Origin: Schaalia cardiffensis
GTDB taxonomy: Bacteria; Actinomycetota; Actinomycetes; Actinomycetales; Actinomycetaceae
DNA: 64,000 bases
NCBI RefSeq assembly: GCF_016405145.1
Contig: NZ_JAEKIA010000003.1
Location: forward strand, 1 to 64,000
Direction: 5' to 3'
Shown in pieces: positions 53,476 to 63,960 of the stretch. Within the stretch, counting starts at the first letter, position 1. Every line of letters begins with the position of its first letter. The notes below the pieces were generated by a model. The model saw nothing but the letters and a program-made list of their open reading frames with translations, was not told the origin of the DNA and did not search any database. Made by a program: the position numbers and the translations under genes.

Positions 53476-55172
53476 GTGGGAACCTCCTCGAGGGTGGGGG
53501 CTGTGGCGCCGATTATCGACGACAGGGAACCGAGCAAGTGGTAGAGCGCGAATCCGCCGAGGGCAAGAAGCGCGAGGACGAGAAGAAGGACGAGGGCGAG
53601 GCGCAGAAGTTTCCGCGTCAAAGGAAGCGGCGGTGCGACCTGTGAACGATTGTACGGCGTTGGCGCGATCGGCCTCGGCACGTGAGAGGCGATGCTGTTG
53701 CGGGACACAGAACGCCAAGGCGCGGCTGCGGCTCCTCCGGGCAAAGCCGATGGGTCGGGATAGGTTCTTCTCCTTGAACGTGAACGCCGCAGGGGCGGAA
53801 GAGTTGCCGGGTGCTTCTGCGCTTGTTGAGCGGGGGAATGGTGGGAGGAAGCTGGGCGAGCATCGCCCTGGTGCGGGAGACTGGGAGTAGCACCCTGCTG
53901 AAGGTAGGTGGGGTGAGCGGCGCCTTCTTCGGGGGAAGGCCTGCCATGAATATCTGCCATCTGGCGCGCACGGGCACGCTCATTCAAACGAGCCATGAGC
54001 ATGGCGCGGCGTTCCTGTGCAGAAGCCGACCCAGACTCTGAAGCATCCGCGTGGGCGGATGGGGACGAACCTGGAGGAACCTGGGCCGCACGCTCATTCG
54101 CAGCAAGCTCATTCGCAGGAAGCGGAGAGGGAACGGGAGCAGTATTACGACTGGTTGAGATCTCAGGGACAGGAGGGGTTGCCGGAGAATCCACAGGCTC
54201 ATCCAAAGCGGCAGGGACCCGGAGAAGATCCTCGGGAAGAGTCCTGCGCTGAGTGTGAACAACCGGTGACACCGCTGGGAAAGCGGCACGAGGAGTGGAT
54301 CCAGAAGGATCGGGCAGGGCATGTGGTTCAACGCTGATCCCCATGGCCTTCGCAGCACTCGACAATTCCCGAACCACGGCGAGACCCGAATCGGGGCGCT
54401 TTGCAGGGTCCTTTTCCAAAAGATGAAGGATCACATCGGCGAAGGGCCTGGGGACGTCGTTCGGTAGCGGCGGAACAGGATCATTCACATGCGAGAAGGC
54501 GATATCAACCTGAGTATCCCCGGTGAATGGCCGATGCCCCGCCGCAGCCTCATATGCGATGACCCCGAGGGCATACAGATCCCCAGAAGAGCTTGCCCTC
54601 TCACCCATCGCCTGCTCAGGAGGCAGGTACTGGGCGGTGCCCATCACCATCCCCGCGGCAGTCAGATCAATCTGATTCACGGCCCGTGAAATGCCGAAGT
54701 CCGTCAGCTTCACCATCCCATCAGGACGGACAATGATATTCGCCGGCTTGATATCACGATGAACAACCCCAGCTTTCGCTGCTGCCCCGAGGGCCATGGC
54801 GATCTGAATGAGAATCGGGAGCAGATCCACCGTCTGGATCCTCGAGCCGCCACGCAGGTAATGAGTGAGCGGCAGTCCCTCCACGAGCTCCATAATGATC
54901 CAACCGCGCCCGTTCTCCTCCCCGGAGTCTTGCACATTCGCAATATTCGGATGCTGAACGCTCATCGCGTTCAGAGCTTCAATACGCAGACGCGACAAAG
55001 ACAATTCCTCGCCGGCGAACTCAGAGCGCAAAACCTTCGCCGCAATGAGCCGACCAGTAACAGAATCGCGCGCCTTCCAGACCTCGCCCATACCACCTTG
55101 AGCGATCGGGGAGAGTAGCATGTACCGGCCGCCGAGCAGCTGGCCGACGCTTGCTGTGGGATGAGTGCTCAT
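53448..55172 (-). CDS. pknA: Ser/Thr protein kinase PknA
   Basis: A second Hanks-type kinase acting on division and cell-shape proteins. The P-loop is PIAQGGMGEVWKARD, the Lys is in IAAKVL, the catalytic loop HRDIKPANIIV and the metal loop TDFGISRAVNQ. A long Pro/Ser/Ala linker (about 290-530) and a single span near the end (LLRLALVLLLVLALLALGGF) follow, then only about 30 residues outside, so no PASTA domain. Its ATG overlaps the pbpA stop (ATGA). The order pstP-rodA-pbpA-pknA-pknB is the conserved actinobacterial one. Confidence 0.94.
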   Translation of the reverse strand: MSTHPTASVGQLLGGRYMLLSPIAQGGMGEVWKARDSVTGRLIAAKVLRSEFAGEELSLSRLRIEALNAMSVQHPNIANVQDSGEENGRGWIIMELVEGLPLTHYLRGGSRIQTVDLLPILIQIAMALGAAAKAGVVHRDIKPANIIVRPDGMVKLTDFGISRAVNQIDLTAAGMVMGTAQYLPPEQAMGERASSSGDLYALGVIAYEAAAGHRPFTGDTQVDIAFSHVNDPVPPLPNDVPRPFADVILHLLEKDPAKRPDSGLAVVRELSSAAKAMGISVEPHALPDPSGSTPRAAFPAVSPVVHTQRRTLPEDLLRVPAALDEPVDSPATPPVPEISTSRNTAPVPSPLPANELAANERAAQVPPGSSPSAHADASESGSASAQERRAMLMARLNERARARQMADIHGRPSPEEGAAHPTYLQQGATPSLPHQGDARPASSHHSPAQQAQKHPATLPPLRRSRSRRRTYPDPSALPGGAAAAPWRSVSRNSIASHVPRPIAPTPYNRSQVAPPLPLTRKLLRLALVLLLVLALLALGGFALYHLLGSLSSIIGATAPTLEEVPTWLSPWHTV

Positions 55173-56623
55173 CGCAGCCCCGCTTCCAAAAGGGAACGGG
55201 CGATCGGGCCAGCGACATCGCCGCCATGAGGTGCAGGATCCGCGTCATCGCCCTCGACGATGACCGCGAAAGCGATCTGTGGATCATCAGCGGGCGCAAA
55301 ACCCACGGCCCAGGCGTTCGCTTTGCCGTCGATCCCGGTTTCTGCAGTGCCGGTCTTCGCGGCGACCTGAATATTCCCCATCGCCATTGACTGGCCGGTA
55401 CCGTAGGGCGCAGAGACGACACCCTTCATCATTTCAGTGATCGACTGTGCAATCTCCGGCGTCACCGCCTGTCCAGCGGAAACCGGGGAAGTCTGAGAAC
55501 GGACCACCAGGTCCGCGTCGACGACCTGGGAAATGAGGTAAGGGCGCATCAGCGTCCCCTTATTCGCAATCGCCTGGGCGACGCGCGCCATCTGCATGGG
55601 CGTCACCTGAACGGAGAACTGGCCGATCGAGGACATTGCGAGTTGTGCGGCATCGGTCTGCTCGGGGAATACCGAGGGCGTGACCGGCAGGGGGATCGAC
55701 TCAGCACTGCCGAAGCCGAAACGGGTGGCAACATCCGCGAGTTGCTCATGGGTCAGGCTTTGGGAAGCGATGACGAAGCTCGTGTTGCACGAACGGGCGA
55801 AAGCTTCCGACAGGGTCGGCTGCCCATCCCCACAGGTCTGCGACTCAATGTTCGACACGCTTGTCTCCGTGTTCGGCAAGAGCGTCGAAACCGGGGAATC
55901 CAAGGGGGTGTCAGGGTTTGCGACGCCGTTTTCCAGGAGCGCTACCGAGGTGAGGATCTTGAAAGCTGAACCCGGAGCGTAACGATTCCCACCGATCGCG
56001 CGGTTCACGAGTGGATCATTCGCATCTTCGAGGAGCGCCCTGTGTGCTTCCTCAACGACTGCGGTGTCGAAAGCCGCCAGAGCATTCGGATCGTAGGAAG
56101 GTGAAGAATACAGCGCGAGAACGGCTCCGGTCTTCGCGTCGAGGGCGACAACTGCGCCCTTGCGTTCTCCGAGCCCCGCTGCCCCTGCCTCTTGGATCGC
56201 AGGATCAATCGTGAGGACAAGGCCTCCGCCCTGACGGTTCGCCCCGCTGAACAGGTTGCGCAGGCGCTGGGCGAGGAGGGCTTGGGCCTGCCCGTCGAGG
56301 ACGGACTCAGCGGCGGCCTCAAGCCCCGTGGCCTGGGAGAAGGCAGGGGAGAAGTAACCAGTGATGGGCGCATACAGCGGACCATTCGCATAGGAGCGTT
56401 GGAAACGCTGAGAGTCCTCCATTTTTGAAGAAGAGGCGATCGCGGTGCCATTGACAATGATGGGGCCGCGATCGGTTTCCGCTGCGTGAAGGATCGTGCG
56501 TTCATTACGCCCATCGGCATTGAGACTCGGAGCCTGGAAGAAGTGCGAGTTTGTCGCAGCTAAACCCAAGAAGGCGAACATGACGAGGATGACGATGAAG
56601 AGTCTTCGCAGCTGCTGGTTCAT
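55169..56623 (-). CDS. pbpA: class B penicillin-binding protein PbpA
   Basis: A monofunctional transpeptidase for cell elongation or division, paired with the SEDS polymerase encoded upstream. One N-terminal span (LFIVILVMFAFLGLAATNSH) precedes the dimerisation domain with GYFSPAFSQATGLEAAAESV. The transpeptidase motifs are YAPGSAFKILTSVALLENG (SxxK), FARSCNTSF (SxN) and AKTGTAETG (KTG). Length 484 residues is normal. It overlaps rodA and pknA by four bases each, so translation is coupled throughout. Confidence 0.95.
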   Translation of the reverse strand: MNQQLRRLFIVILVMFAFLGLAATNSHFFQAPSLNADGRNERTILHAAETDRGPIIVNGTAIASSSKMEDSQRFQRSYANGPLYAPITGYFSPAFSQATGLEAAAESVLDGQAQALLAQRLRNLFSGANRQGGGLVLTIDPAIQEAGAAGLGERKGAVVALDAKTGAVLALYSSPSYDPNALAAFDTAVVEEAHRALLEDANDPLVNRAIGGNRYAPGSAFKILTSVALLENGVANPDTPLDSPVSTLLPNTETSVSNIESQTCGDGQPTLSEAFARSCNTSFVIASQSLTHEQLADVATRFGFGSAESIPLPVTPSVFPEQTDAAQLAMSSIGQFSVQVTPMQMARVAQAIANKGTLMRPYLISQVVDADLVVRSQTSPVSAGQAVTPEIAQSITEMMKGVVSAPYGTGQSMAMGNIQVAAKTGTAETGIDGKANAWAVGFAPADDPQIAFAVIVEGDDADPAPHGGDVAGPIARSLLEAGLR

Positions 56624-58017
56624 TCGCTCGCCTCCGCTGCTTCAAGGGACGGGTGAATACCGGAGTTCCACGGTGCGGGGGATGCGGCGCTTGGACGGCG
56701 AGCTGCATCAGACAGGCGGAGTAAAAGGGCGATGGTCAGCCACGATGACACCATCGAAGAACCGCCGGCCGCGAGGAAGGGAGCGGTCAGACCCGTCAAG
56801 GGGATGAGGCGCGTGATTCCTCCAAGGACGACGAACACCTGGATCGCCAGGGAGAACGACAAACCTGTTGCGAGCAGTTTTCCAAAGCCGTCACGAACAG
56901 AGATCGCTGTGCGCAAGCCGCGTTCAATGAGGATCAAGTAGAGGACGAGGATTGCGAGGAGTCCTGTGAGGCCAAGTTCTTCGGCCAGGGAGGACAGGAT
57001 GAAATCTGAGTTCGCCAGGGGGACGAGCTGCGGGTAGCCCCGCCCCCACCCGGTTCCCATCAGACCGCCGGAGGCCTGTCCGAAGAGTGATTGCACGAGC
57101 TGATAGGAGCCGCCGACCTGCGTATATACATCCTCGTCGAGGGCGTGCAGCCACACGTGGAAGCGGTTCGCAACATGGGGGAAGACCTGGACCGCGACAA
57201 GGACTGCAGGGGCGAACATCGCGAAGCCAATGACGAGCCAGGATACGCGATTCGTCGCCACGTACAAGATCGCGACGAAAAGTCCGAAGAAGAGAAGAGA
57301 AGTGCCCAGGTCCCGCTGAAGGACGAGGATCAAAATACCGATCAGCCACACCACAAGAATCGGCCCCAGGTCGCGCGCCCTCGGCAATCGCATTCCGAGG
57401 AACTTTCGCCCCCCGATCGCAAGATTGTCCCTATTCCTCACCAGGTATCCGGCGAAGAAGATCGCCAAAGTGATCTTCACAAGCTCACCGGGCTGGAAAG
57501 ACACTCCGGCAATGCGGATCCACACTCGCGCCCCGTAGGTCTCCACTCCCAAGCCGGGGACCATGGGCAAAAGCAGGAGAAGCAGCGACAAAAAACCGAA
57601 GGTGTAGGTGAAGCTGCGCAGCCTGCGGTGATCCTTCACGAGGACGAGCACGATCGCAGCGAGGATGATCGCGACTCCCACGAACATCAGCTGACGCATC
57701 CCCACAACCGCTTGATCGAGTTGTTGGTAGGACTGGTCAAGGCGGTAGATCATCGCCAGGCCCAGACCCGTGAGCGCGACCGCGATGGGCAGAATCACGG
57801 GGTCGGAATAGGGCGCGAGGAAACGGATCCCAAGTTTCGCGATGAGGGAGATGGCGAGGAGGATTCCGATGTGTTGCAGGAGATTCGCTGGAAGCGCTCC
57901 CGTCCTGTTGATACTGGTCAGTGCATACCCGCCAATGCCGACCGCAAGGGCGAGCAGCAGGAGGAGGAGTTCGAAGAATCGACGCGGGCGCGTCGGGGCG
58001 ATCGTCACGGTTGCCAT
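56620..58017 (-). CDS. rodA: SEDS family peptidoglycan polymerase (RodA/FtsW)
   Basis: A polytopic membrane glycosyltransferase that polymerises lipid II, with about 11-12 helices. Family features are GLAMIYRLDQSYQQLDQAVV, VWIRIAGVSFQPGELVKITL, VLQRDLGTSLLFFGLFVAIL, GLMGTGWGRGYPQLVPLANS with DFILSSLAEELGLTGLLAIL, and VLGGITRLIPLTGLTAPFLA. The partner transpeptidase PbpA is encoded next. Its start shares one base with the pstP stop. Confidence 0.94.
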   Translation of the reverse strand: MATVTIAPTRPRRFFELLLLLLALAVGIGGYALTSINRTGALPANLLQHIGILLAISLIAKLGIRFLAPYSDPVILPIAVALTGLGLAMIYRLDQSYQQLDQAVVGMRQLMFVGVAIILAAIVLVLVKDHRRLRSFTYTFGFLSLLLLLLPMVPGLGVETYGARVWIRIAGVSFQPGELVKITLAIFFAGYLVRNRDNLAIGGRKFLGMRLPRARDLGPILVVWLIGILILVLQRDLGTSLLFFGLFVAILYVATNRVSWLVIGFAMFAPAVLVAVQVFPHVANRFHVWLHALDEDVYTQVGGSYQLVQSLFGQASGGLMGTGWGRGYPQLVPLANSDFILSSLAEELGLTGLLAILVLYLILIERGLRTAISVRDGFGKLLATGLSFSLAIQVFVVLGGITRLIPLTGLTAPFLAAGGSSMVSSWLTIALLLRLSDAARRPSAASPAPWNSGIHPSLEAAEASE

Positions 58018-59333
58018 CAGACCTTCACCGTGCTTCCCGACAGTCCGCTGTCAATCCTTGAATGCACAGACTGCACTCTATCGGGGGAAGTACTCGTCCC
58101 GGACTGTGAGTTTTCAGTGCCCTCCCCGCTCGTCTTCAATGATGAGCGCAACTGCGCGAGGTACTCGTCGATCTGTTCACGAGAAGACCTCATGACGGGA
58201 TCTTGGAGACGTTGACGGTCCACGGGGGACAAGTCTTTCAAAGCAATATCCGTCACTTCGATCGAATGTGAGAACTCCCAGGGGCCCAAGGACTGGGGGA
58301 TCCCCTGGTGGACGACGACGTATCCGTCCTGGCCGATCACGTAATACTGGCTCTGAGTCCACGCCCATCCGCCCCAGCCCGCGACGGCGAGCACGAGGGC
58401 CACCAACGCGGTGATAAGGAAAGGGAGCCAGGGCCTTCGCTTCTCTTCAAGATCGAGGTCGTCCTCGTCAAGGTCGCTGTCCTTCTCTTTCCCGAGGGCT
58501 GCGGCGCGGGCGGCCGCACTCGAGCCTCCGCGCGAAGCGGCGTTGCGGTCGAGGGCTGCGGCTCCAACGATCTGTGGGGGCGCAGGGGGGAAGGCACCGG
58601 AATTGACGACGTCTGCGACGACGCAGGTGACGTTATCAGGGCCGCCGGCGCGTAAGGCCAGGCGGATGAGTTCTTCAGCGCACTCTCCCGGATCCTTGAT
58701 CTCGGCGAGGACCGAGCCGATTGTTTCTGGGGAAACGACTCCGGATAAACCATCGGAGCACAGGAGCCAGCGGTCGCCGAGAACGGCTTCGCGCATCGTC
58801 TCATCAGGAGTGACATCCGCCTGCGAATCACCGAGGATACGCAAGACGACATTACGATTCGGATGATGCTCGGCCTCTTCAAGGGTGATCTGCCCGGTTT
58901 CGACGAGGTATTGGACGAAGGAGTGGTCCGTCGTCACTTGCGTGAGGGCCGCACCTCGTAGGACGTAGGCGCGAGAGTCCCCGATATGCACCATCGCCAG
59001 TTTGTTCCCTGAGCGCATGATCGCAATGCACGTCGTGCCTAGGCCTTCGAGGTCGGGGTCGCGTCTGGAACGTTCCGAGAGCTCATCGTGCGCATCCATG
59101 AGGGCATCGCGCAAGAGGGCCAGCATTGAGTCTGCAGTGTGGGTGTCGGTGTCGAGGGGGACGAGGTGGGCGAGGGCGACGGAGGAGGCGATATCCCCAC
59201 CCGCAGGTCCTCCCATACCATCGGCGAGGACCAGCAGGTTCGTACCGGCATAACCCGAATCCTGATTGTTCGAACGGACAAGGCCCACATCGGAGCGGGC
59301 CGCTGCGTGGAATTCGACCGCTGGCGTCGCCAT
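58017..59333 (-). CDS. pstP: PP2C-family Ser/Thr phosphatase PstP
   Basis: The phosphatase that opposes PknA and PknB. The PPM fold is clear: ARSDVGLVRSNNQDSGYAGT, LLVLADGMGGPAGGDIASSV (metal-binding Asp), GTTCIAIMRSGNKLAMVHIG, DSRAYVLRG, DHSFVQYLVETGQITLEEAE, LLCSDGLSGVV and AGGPDNVTCVVADV. After a charged linker comes one span (PFLITALVALVLAVAGWGGW) and an extracellular part of about 110 residues. It starts one base before the fhaB stop region and is coupled to rodA. Confidence 0.94.
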   Translation of the reverse strand: MATPAVEFHAAARSDVGLVRSNNQDSGYAGTNLLVLADGMGGPAGGDIASSVALAHLVPLDTDTHTADSMLALLRDALMDAHDELSERSRRDPDLEGLGTTCIAIMRSGNKLAMVHIGDSRAYVLRGAALTQVTTDHSFVQYLVETGQITLEEAEHHPNRNVVLRILGDSQADVTPDETMREAVLGDRWLLCSDGLSGVVSPETIGSVLAEIKDPGECAEELIRLALRAGGPDNVTCVVADVVNSGAFPPAPPQIVGAAALDRNAASRGGSSAAARAAALGKEKDSDLDEDDLDLEEKRRPWLPFLITALVALVLAVAGWGGWAWTQSQYYVIGQDGYVVVHQGIPQSLGPWEFSHSIEVTDIALKDLSPVDRQRLQDPVMRSSREQIDEYLAQLRSSLKTSGEGTENSQSGTSTSPDRVQSVHSRIDSGLSGSTVKV

Positions 59334-59334
59334 G

Positions 59335-59826
59335 TCACTTCACCAGTTCGAGGGTCGTTTGCCCGATGCGAATAATGTCCCCTGCTGTGAGGAGTCTCGG
59401 TTCAACGAGCCTTTCATCGTCGACATAGGTCCCATTACGGGAACCAAGGTCTTCGATCCACCATCCGCGCTCAGAGGGTTGGAGGCGCGCATGACGACTG
59501 GAGGCGTACTCGTCTTCGAGCACGAGAGTGCAGGCGGGGCTCCGCCCGATCACGACGGGCGCGCCGCTCAGGGGCAGCATCGTTCCCACGAGGGGGCCGC
59601 CGGTCAGGAGGATGTGATGAGGGGTTTCGCTCACGCCCGGTTCCTGACGTCGGCGCTTACGCGAGTCTCGACGACGCTGATCAGCTTCTTTGCGTCCTTT
59701 CCCTCGCGGAGTGACCACTGTGCCGAAGATGTCCCGGCGTAGTGTGTGTACAGCGCCGAGGACGAGGAGCCACAGGAGGATCAGAAAAGCGAATCTGAAA
59801 ACGGTGAATGCAAGATCTGTAGTCAT
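59335..59826 (-). CDS. FHA domain protein FhaB
   Basis: A 163-residue protein with an N-terminal hydrophobic segment (TVFRFAFLILLWLLVLGAVH), a basic linker (KGRKEADQRRRDSRKRRRQE) and a C-terminal FHA domain binding phosphothreonine: VVIGRSPACTLVLEDEYASS, RHARLQP and DLGSRNGTYVDDERL. The FhaB of mycobacteria (FipA partner) has the same layout. It should connect kinase activity with wall synthesis proteins. The start overlaps the fhaA stop by four bases. Confidence 0.92.
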   Translation of the reverse strand: MTTDLAFTVFRFAFLILLWLLVLGAVHTLRRDIFGTVVTPRGKGRKEADQRRRDSRKRRRQEPGVSETPHHILLTGGPLVGTMLPLSGAPVVIGRSPACTLVLEDEYASSRHARLQPSERGWWIEDLGSRNGTYVDDERLVEPRLLTAGDIIRIGQTTLELVK

Positions 59827-60527
59827 TGATCACCGTCCGAGTCCGGGTGGGTCCAGAAGTCGATGGGGGTCCGACCGATCACGATTCGATTCCCATCGAG
59901 CAGGGTCGCAGCGTCGATCTTATGGCCTTCGACGAAGGTGCCGTTCGTCGAACCGAGATCAGTGGCGATCACGCCGGTCGGCGTGATGCGCAATTCAAGA
60001 TGGCGACGTGAAACACCCGAGTCGTTGACGACAATGTCGGCTTCGGTGCCACGGCCGATAACCGTGACGGGTTCGGTGAGGAGCCACTTCTCACCGTCAA
60101 CGTCAATGATCGGGTGAGCGGGGGAGGGTGAGGACGCGGTCGCCGGAGCTGCGGGGCCCCGACGGTTCGAAGACTCGACGCGAAGCTGGCCGGTCTGCTC
60201 GGTGTCATCCACCGCGAAGTCGATGTGCACGGGGCCCAGGAGCGCATACCCATTCGCCGTGGCATGCTCGGTGGCTTGGAGCGCGAACTCGTCGGCGAGA
60301 ATCTCCAGATCCGCTTCGAGTGAAGCGAAGTCGGAGCGTGCCGCGTAGACGACGAAGTGGTTGGCCGCGATCGTGCGTTCAGGCGAGAGCTCCTTCGCGG
60401 AGTCGTCCATTGAACGACGGATCGCAGAGTTGACGTCAACGGGTTTGATCCCCGACCGGAACACGCGCGAGAAGGCGCTGTTGACGCCTCTCTCTACGGC
60501 GTTCTCGAAGCGGTCGAAGATGCTCAT
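59823..60527 (-). CDS. FhaA (DUF3662 plus FHA domain)
   Basis: The first gene of the kinase operon. Residues 1-125 form the DUF3662 domain: FDRFENAVERGVNSAFSRVF, IKPVDVNSAIRRSMDDSAKE and RTIAANHFVVYAARSDFASL. After a short linker comes an FHA domain, VTVIGRGTEADIVVNDSGVS, RRHLELRITP and DLGSTNGTFVEGHKI. In mycobacteria FhaA binds the phosphorylated pseudokinase region of MviN/MurJ. Here MurJ lacks that region, so the target may differ. ATG at 60527 has AGGAG nine bases upstream; the frame to 60665 is not conserved. 60528-60735 upstream should hold the operon promoter. Confidence 0.93.
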   Translation of the reverse strand: MSIFDRFENAVERGVNSAFSRVFRSGIKPVDVNSAIRRSMDDSAKELSPERTIAANHFVVYAARSDFASLEADLEILADEFALQATEHATANGYALLGPVHIDFAVDDTEQTGQLRVESSNRRGPAAPATASSPSPAHPIIDVDGEKWLLTEPVTVIGRGTEADIVVNDSGVSRRHLELRITPTGVIATDLGSTNGTFVEGHKIDAATLLDGNRIVIGRTPIDFWTHPDSDGDQ

Positions 60528-60735
60528 GGTGGTACTCCTCTTTTCTTCCCGCGCCGTGATGGTTGCGCAGAGCGTTCCTTCGCATGAAGCGAAGGCGCGG
60601 ATCAGAAGCAGGACGCACCCGATCAGGGACAGTTTAACCGTCAAGGTGACCTTGAGGGGATTCACAACGAGTGCGCTGTCGGGAAATCGGTGCTTCTTCG
60701 CGTGAGAACACGGGCTGTTAAGGGGTGGAACTGGA

Positions 60736-60764
60736 CGGAGGCCCGCAGACAGGCCGGGCCTCCG
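60736..60764 (-). terminator. hairpin after nrdF
   Basis: Stem CGGAGGCCCG / CGGGCCTCCG with a nine-base loop, 16 bases beyond the nrdF stop. Confidence 0.65.
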
Positions 60765-60780
60765 TTTCGTTCGAAGAGGA

Positions 60781-61839
<1,059 letters not shown>

Positions 61840-61942
61840 TCACCTTCTCCTCGCAGTGCGAGTGGAGGGGGTTGCGAGTGGGCGAGTGTCGTGTCGGTGG
61901 CACTCTTCTTCCCGTGCGTGTTCGTGGCTTCCCCGAATCGTG

Positions 61943-62006
61943 AGTGGAGGGGTTTGCGGTAAAAGGAGGGGTTGTATCCCCTCCACATGTCGTCAACCCC
62001 TCCACT
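61943..62006. repeat. nested palindrome family, copy D
   Basis: Inner arms GGAGGGG (61965-61971) and CCCCTCC (61978-61984) flank TTGTAT. Outer arms are AGTGGAGGGGTT (from 61943) and AACCCCTCCACT (to about 62006). The gap 61744-62142 also holds partial GTGGAGGGGGTT (61861) and CCCTCCACTCAGG/GCTCCACTCAGG (62065-62097) pieces. No gene is seen there. Confidence 0.8.
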
Positions 62007-62142
62007 TGGTTGGGGCACCCCCTCCGCTTGGTTAGAGGCTATGTGTCTACTTGCGCGGGAGACCCTCCACTCAGGTGGGGGAATGGCTCCACTCAGGCGG
62101 GATCCCGCTCAGCCAGTGAACGCCTCCAAGGAAGTGGGGGAC

Positions 62143-63456
62143 TCAGTCGCGAAGGAGCTCGAGAAGATGGGCGAAGACCTTCCCAGAAGAGGCGCGAAGG
62201 CCGTCATGCTGGTATTCGTTCGTGATCCAGGTCCGGGTGTTGCGAACCGTCTGGGCGGTCGCAAGGGAGAGCTCGCGCGGGACGAACATATCCTCCTCGT
62301 AGACCGCGGCGGCGATCGGAACCTCGTTGGCGGCGAGGCGCTCGGGCGAATACACCGCAGGCCAGTCCGTGCGCGCAGCGAGGATATCGCTCGTACCCGC
62401 CAGAGGGACGAGGGCGAGGTCCTCATCGAAAATGCGGCGCATCATATGCTCCCCGGTCAGGTAATACGGTTCGGAGGCATCCAAAGGATCGGCATCCTTG
62501 GCGAATCCGGGCACTTCCTCGGCAAGACGATCAGCCGACCAAGCGGTCGCCGTTCCCGCAAGCTCCGGAGTCGCACACGCGTAGATCGCCTCCTGGAGCA
62601 CGCCGTACATGGGGTTCATCGCGACCTCCGCGGCCACGCCCTCGAGAAACTCTAAGGAGAGGCGCCGCTCGCCGCGAAGCGTGACGAAGGGGCCTTCGAG
62701 CAGATAGTGCAACATGTCCGTTCGGCTTTGCATCCCCAGGCTCATACCGATCATGCGCAAGCGCTCGCTCGAGAGGCGCTCACCCGTGGGCAGCAGCTCC
62801 TCCGTGTCCCGCACATGGGCTGCGACCTCGCGGATCTTCTGCTCGTCACCCGGGTAGCGCGAGAAGTAGAAGCGGTTGCGCGCCGCAGTCTTCTCATAGC
62901 TCAGACGGTAGATGTCATCGACATGGACGAGGCCGGGAAGGCCGCCGGTCACGAGGGAGGCCTCGACGGCCTCCGGCGCGGTCGACAGGTAGGCGAGAGT
63001 GAGGAAACCGCCGTAAGACTGCCCGAGGGTCGTCCACTTCGCGCCATCGGTGATCTCAGCGCGGAAAGCCTCGGCATCTTTGATGATCTGATCTTGACGG
63101 AAGAGCATGAGATGGTCGGCGCGAGCCTGATCATCGGTCAACTCCTGGAGGGCTTGCCAGTCCATACGAGTGGACTGGCCCGTGCCTCGTTGATCGAGGA
63201 GCACGACGCGGAACTCCTTGAGCGCCTCGCCGATCCACCCATCGCGGAAGTCTCCTTGACGCGGCCCCTTGCCGCCCGGACCTCCTTGGAGGAATACGAG
63301 GTGCGGGAGCTTTTCCCCGCCCGGGCGGATGATCTCGCGGGCGAAGATCTCGATCTTGGGGTTCGTTGGGCTGAGCGGCTTCGAATGATCGAGGGGGACC
63401 TCAAGACGATGCTCGTGGACGGTGCAGGAATGCTGAACGTAGGTCGTCGTGCGCAT
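62143..63456 (-). CDS. alpha/beta hydrolase, S33 prolyl-aminopeptidase-like
   Basis: A 437-residue peptidase of the proline iminopeptidase group. The oxyanion-hole strand is LVFLQGGPGGKGPR, the DQRGTGQST motif follows, and the nucleophile elbow is LGQSYGGFLTLAYLSTAPEA. The catalytic Asp/His should lie in the C-terminal third, near the YEEDMFV and NEYQHDGLRASSG segments. There is no signal peptide, so it is cytoplasmic and probably releases N-terminal proline from short peptides. It is monocistronic; the azlD gene lies about 180 bases upstream on the same strand. Confidence 0.9.
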   Translation of the reverse strand: MRTTTYVQHSCTVHEHRLEVPLDHSKPLSPTNPKIEIFAREIIRPGGEKLPHLVFLQGGPGGKGPRQGDFRDGWIGEALKEFRVVLLDQRGTGQSTRMDWQALQELTDDQARADHLMLFRQDQIIKDAEAFRAEITDGAKWTTLGQSYGGFLTLAYLSTAPEAVEASLVTGGLPGLVHVDDIYRLSYEKTAARNRFYFSRYPGDEQKIREVAAHVRDTEELLPTGERLSSERLRMIGMSLGMQSRTDMLHYLLEGPFVTLRGERRLSLEFLEGVAAEVAMNPMYGVLQEAIYACATPELAGTATAWSADRLAEEVPGFAKDADPLDASEPYYLTGEHMMRRIFDEDLALVPLAGTSDILAARTDWPAVYSPERLAANEVPIAAAVYEEDMFVPRELSLATAQTVRNTRTWITNEYQHDGLRASSGKVFAHLLELLRD

Positions 63457-63633
63457 GGGGGAAGCCTAGCCGTACTCTTCACGGAGCTTGGGTGCGGCGC
63501 GCATCGCTTCGGGTGCTGTGCATCGCTTCAGGTGCTGTGTATCGCTTCAGGCAGCGCCCAATTGTTCAACAGGGTGGCGCCCAGTTGTTCAAGAGGGCGG
63601 TGTCCAATCATGCAAGAGACAAGGGTGGTCCTC

Positions 63634-63960
63634 TTAGAGGTTGATGAAGAGCACGTAAGACAAGGTCCCCGCCGCAATGCTCACCATCATGCGGCGCCCG
63701 CCCAGCAGATGCGCCGCCACTGTGATGGCGCTCGCCGCGATGGTCGCCCAAGCTTTGCCCGGTGCAGAAACGAGGCTGGACTGGACGGAGACAATGGCGA
63801 GGACGAAGAGGATCCCCGCGGGCATCCACACTCCCATCGTCCGTACGAAACGAGACTCGCGTAGCGGCTCCAGAATAAGGAAGGGAATGGCGCGCAAGCC
63901 GAGGTCGACGAGGAAGACCACGAGGAGCACCGCGAGGATGTATCCGAGCGTCGGAGTCAT
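63634..63960 (-). CDS. azlD: AzlD-type branched-chain amino acid exporter subunit
   Basis: A 108-residue membrane protein with four hydrophobic segments (LGYILAVLLVVFLVDLGLRA, GVWMPAGILFVLAIVSVQSS, ATIAASAITVAAHLLGG, IAAGTLSYVLFINL). RAIPFLILEPLRESRFVRTM is the family-typical AzlD motif. AzlD works with AzlC as a two-part exporter of branched-chain amino acids. Its ATG overlaps the stop of an upstream frame as ATGA; that frame, cut by the window end, is probably azlC. Confidence 0.85.
   Translation of the reverse strand: MTPTLGYILAVLLVVFLVDLGLRAIPFLILEPLRESRFVRTMGVWMPAGILFVLAIVSVQSSLVSAPGKAWATIAASAITVAAHLLGGRRMMVSIAAGTLSYVLFINL

Noticed and set aside
53475-53718. N-terminal extension of pknB
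   Set aside because: It overlaps pknA for more than 240 bases and has no family similarity; the internal ATG has a strong ribosome site.
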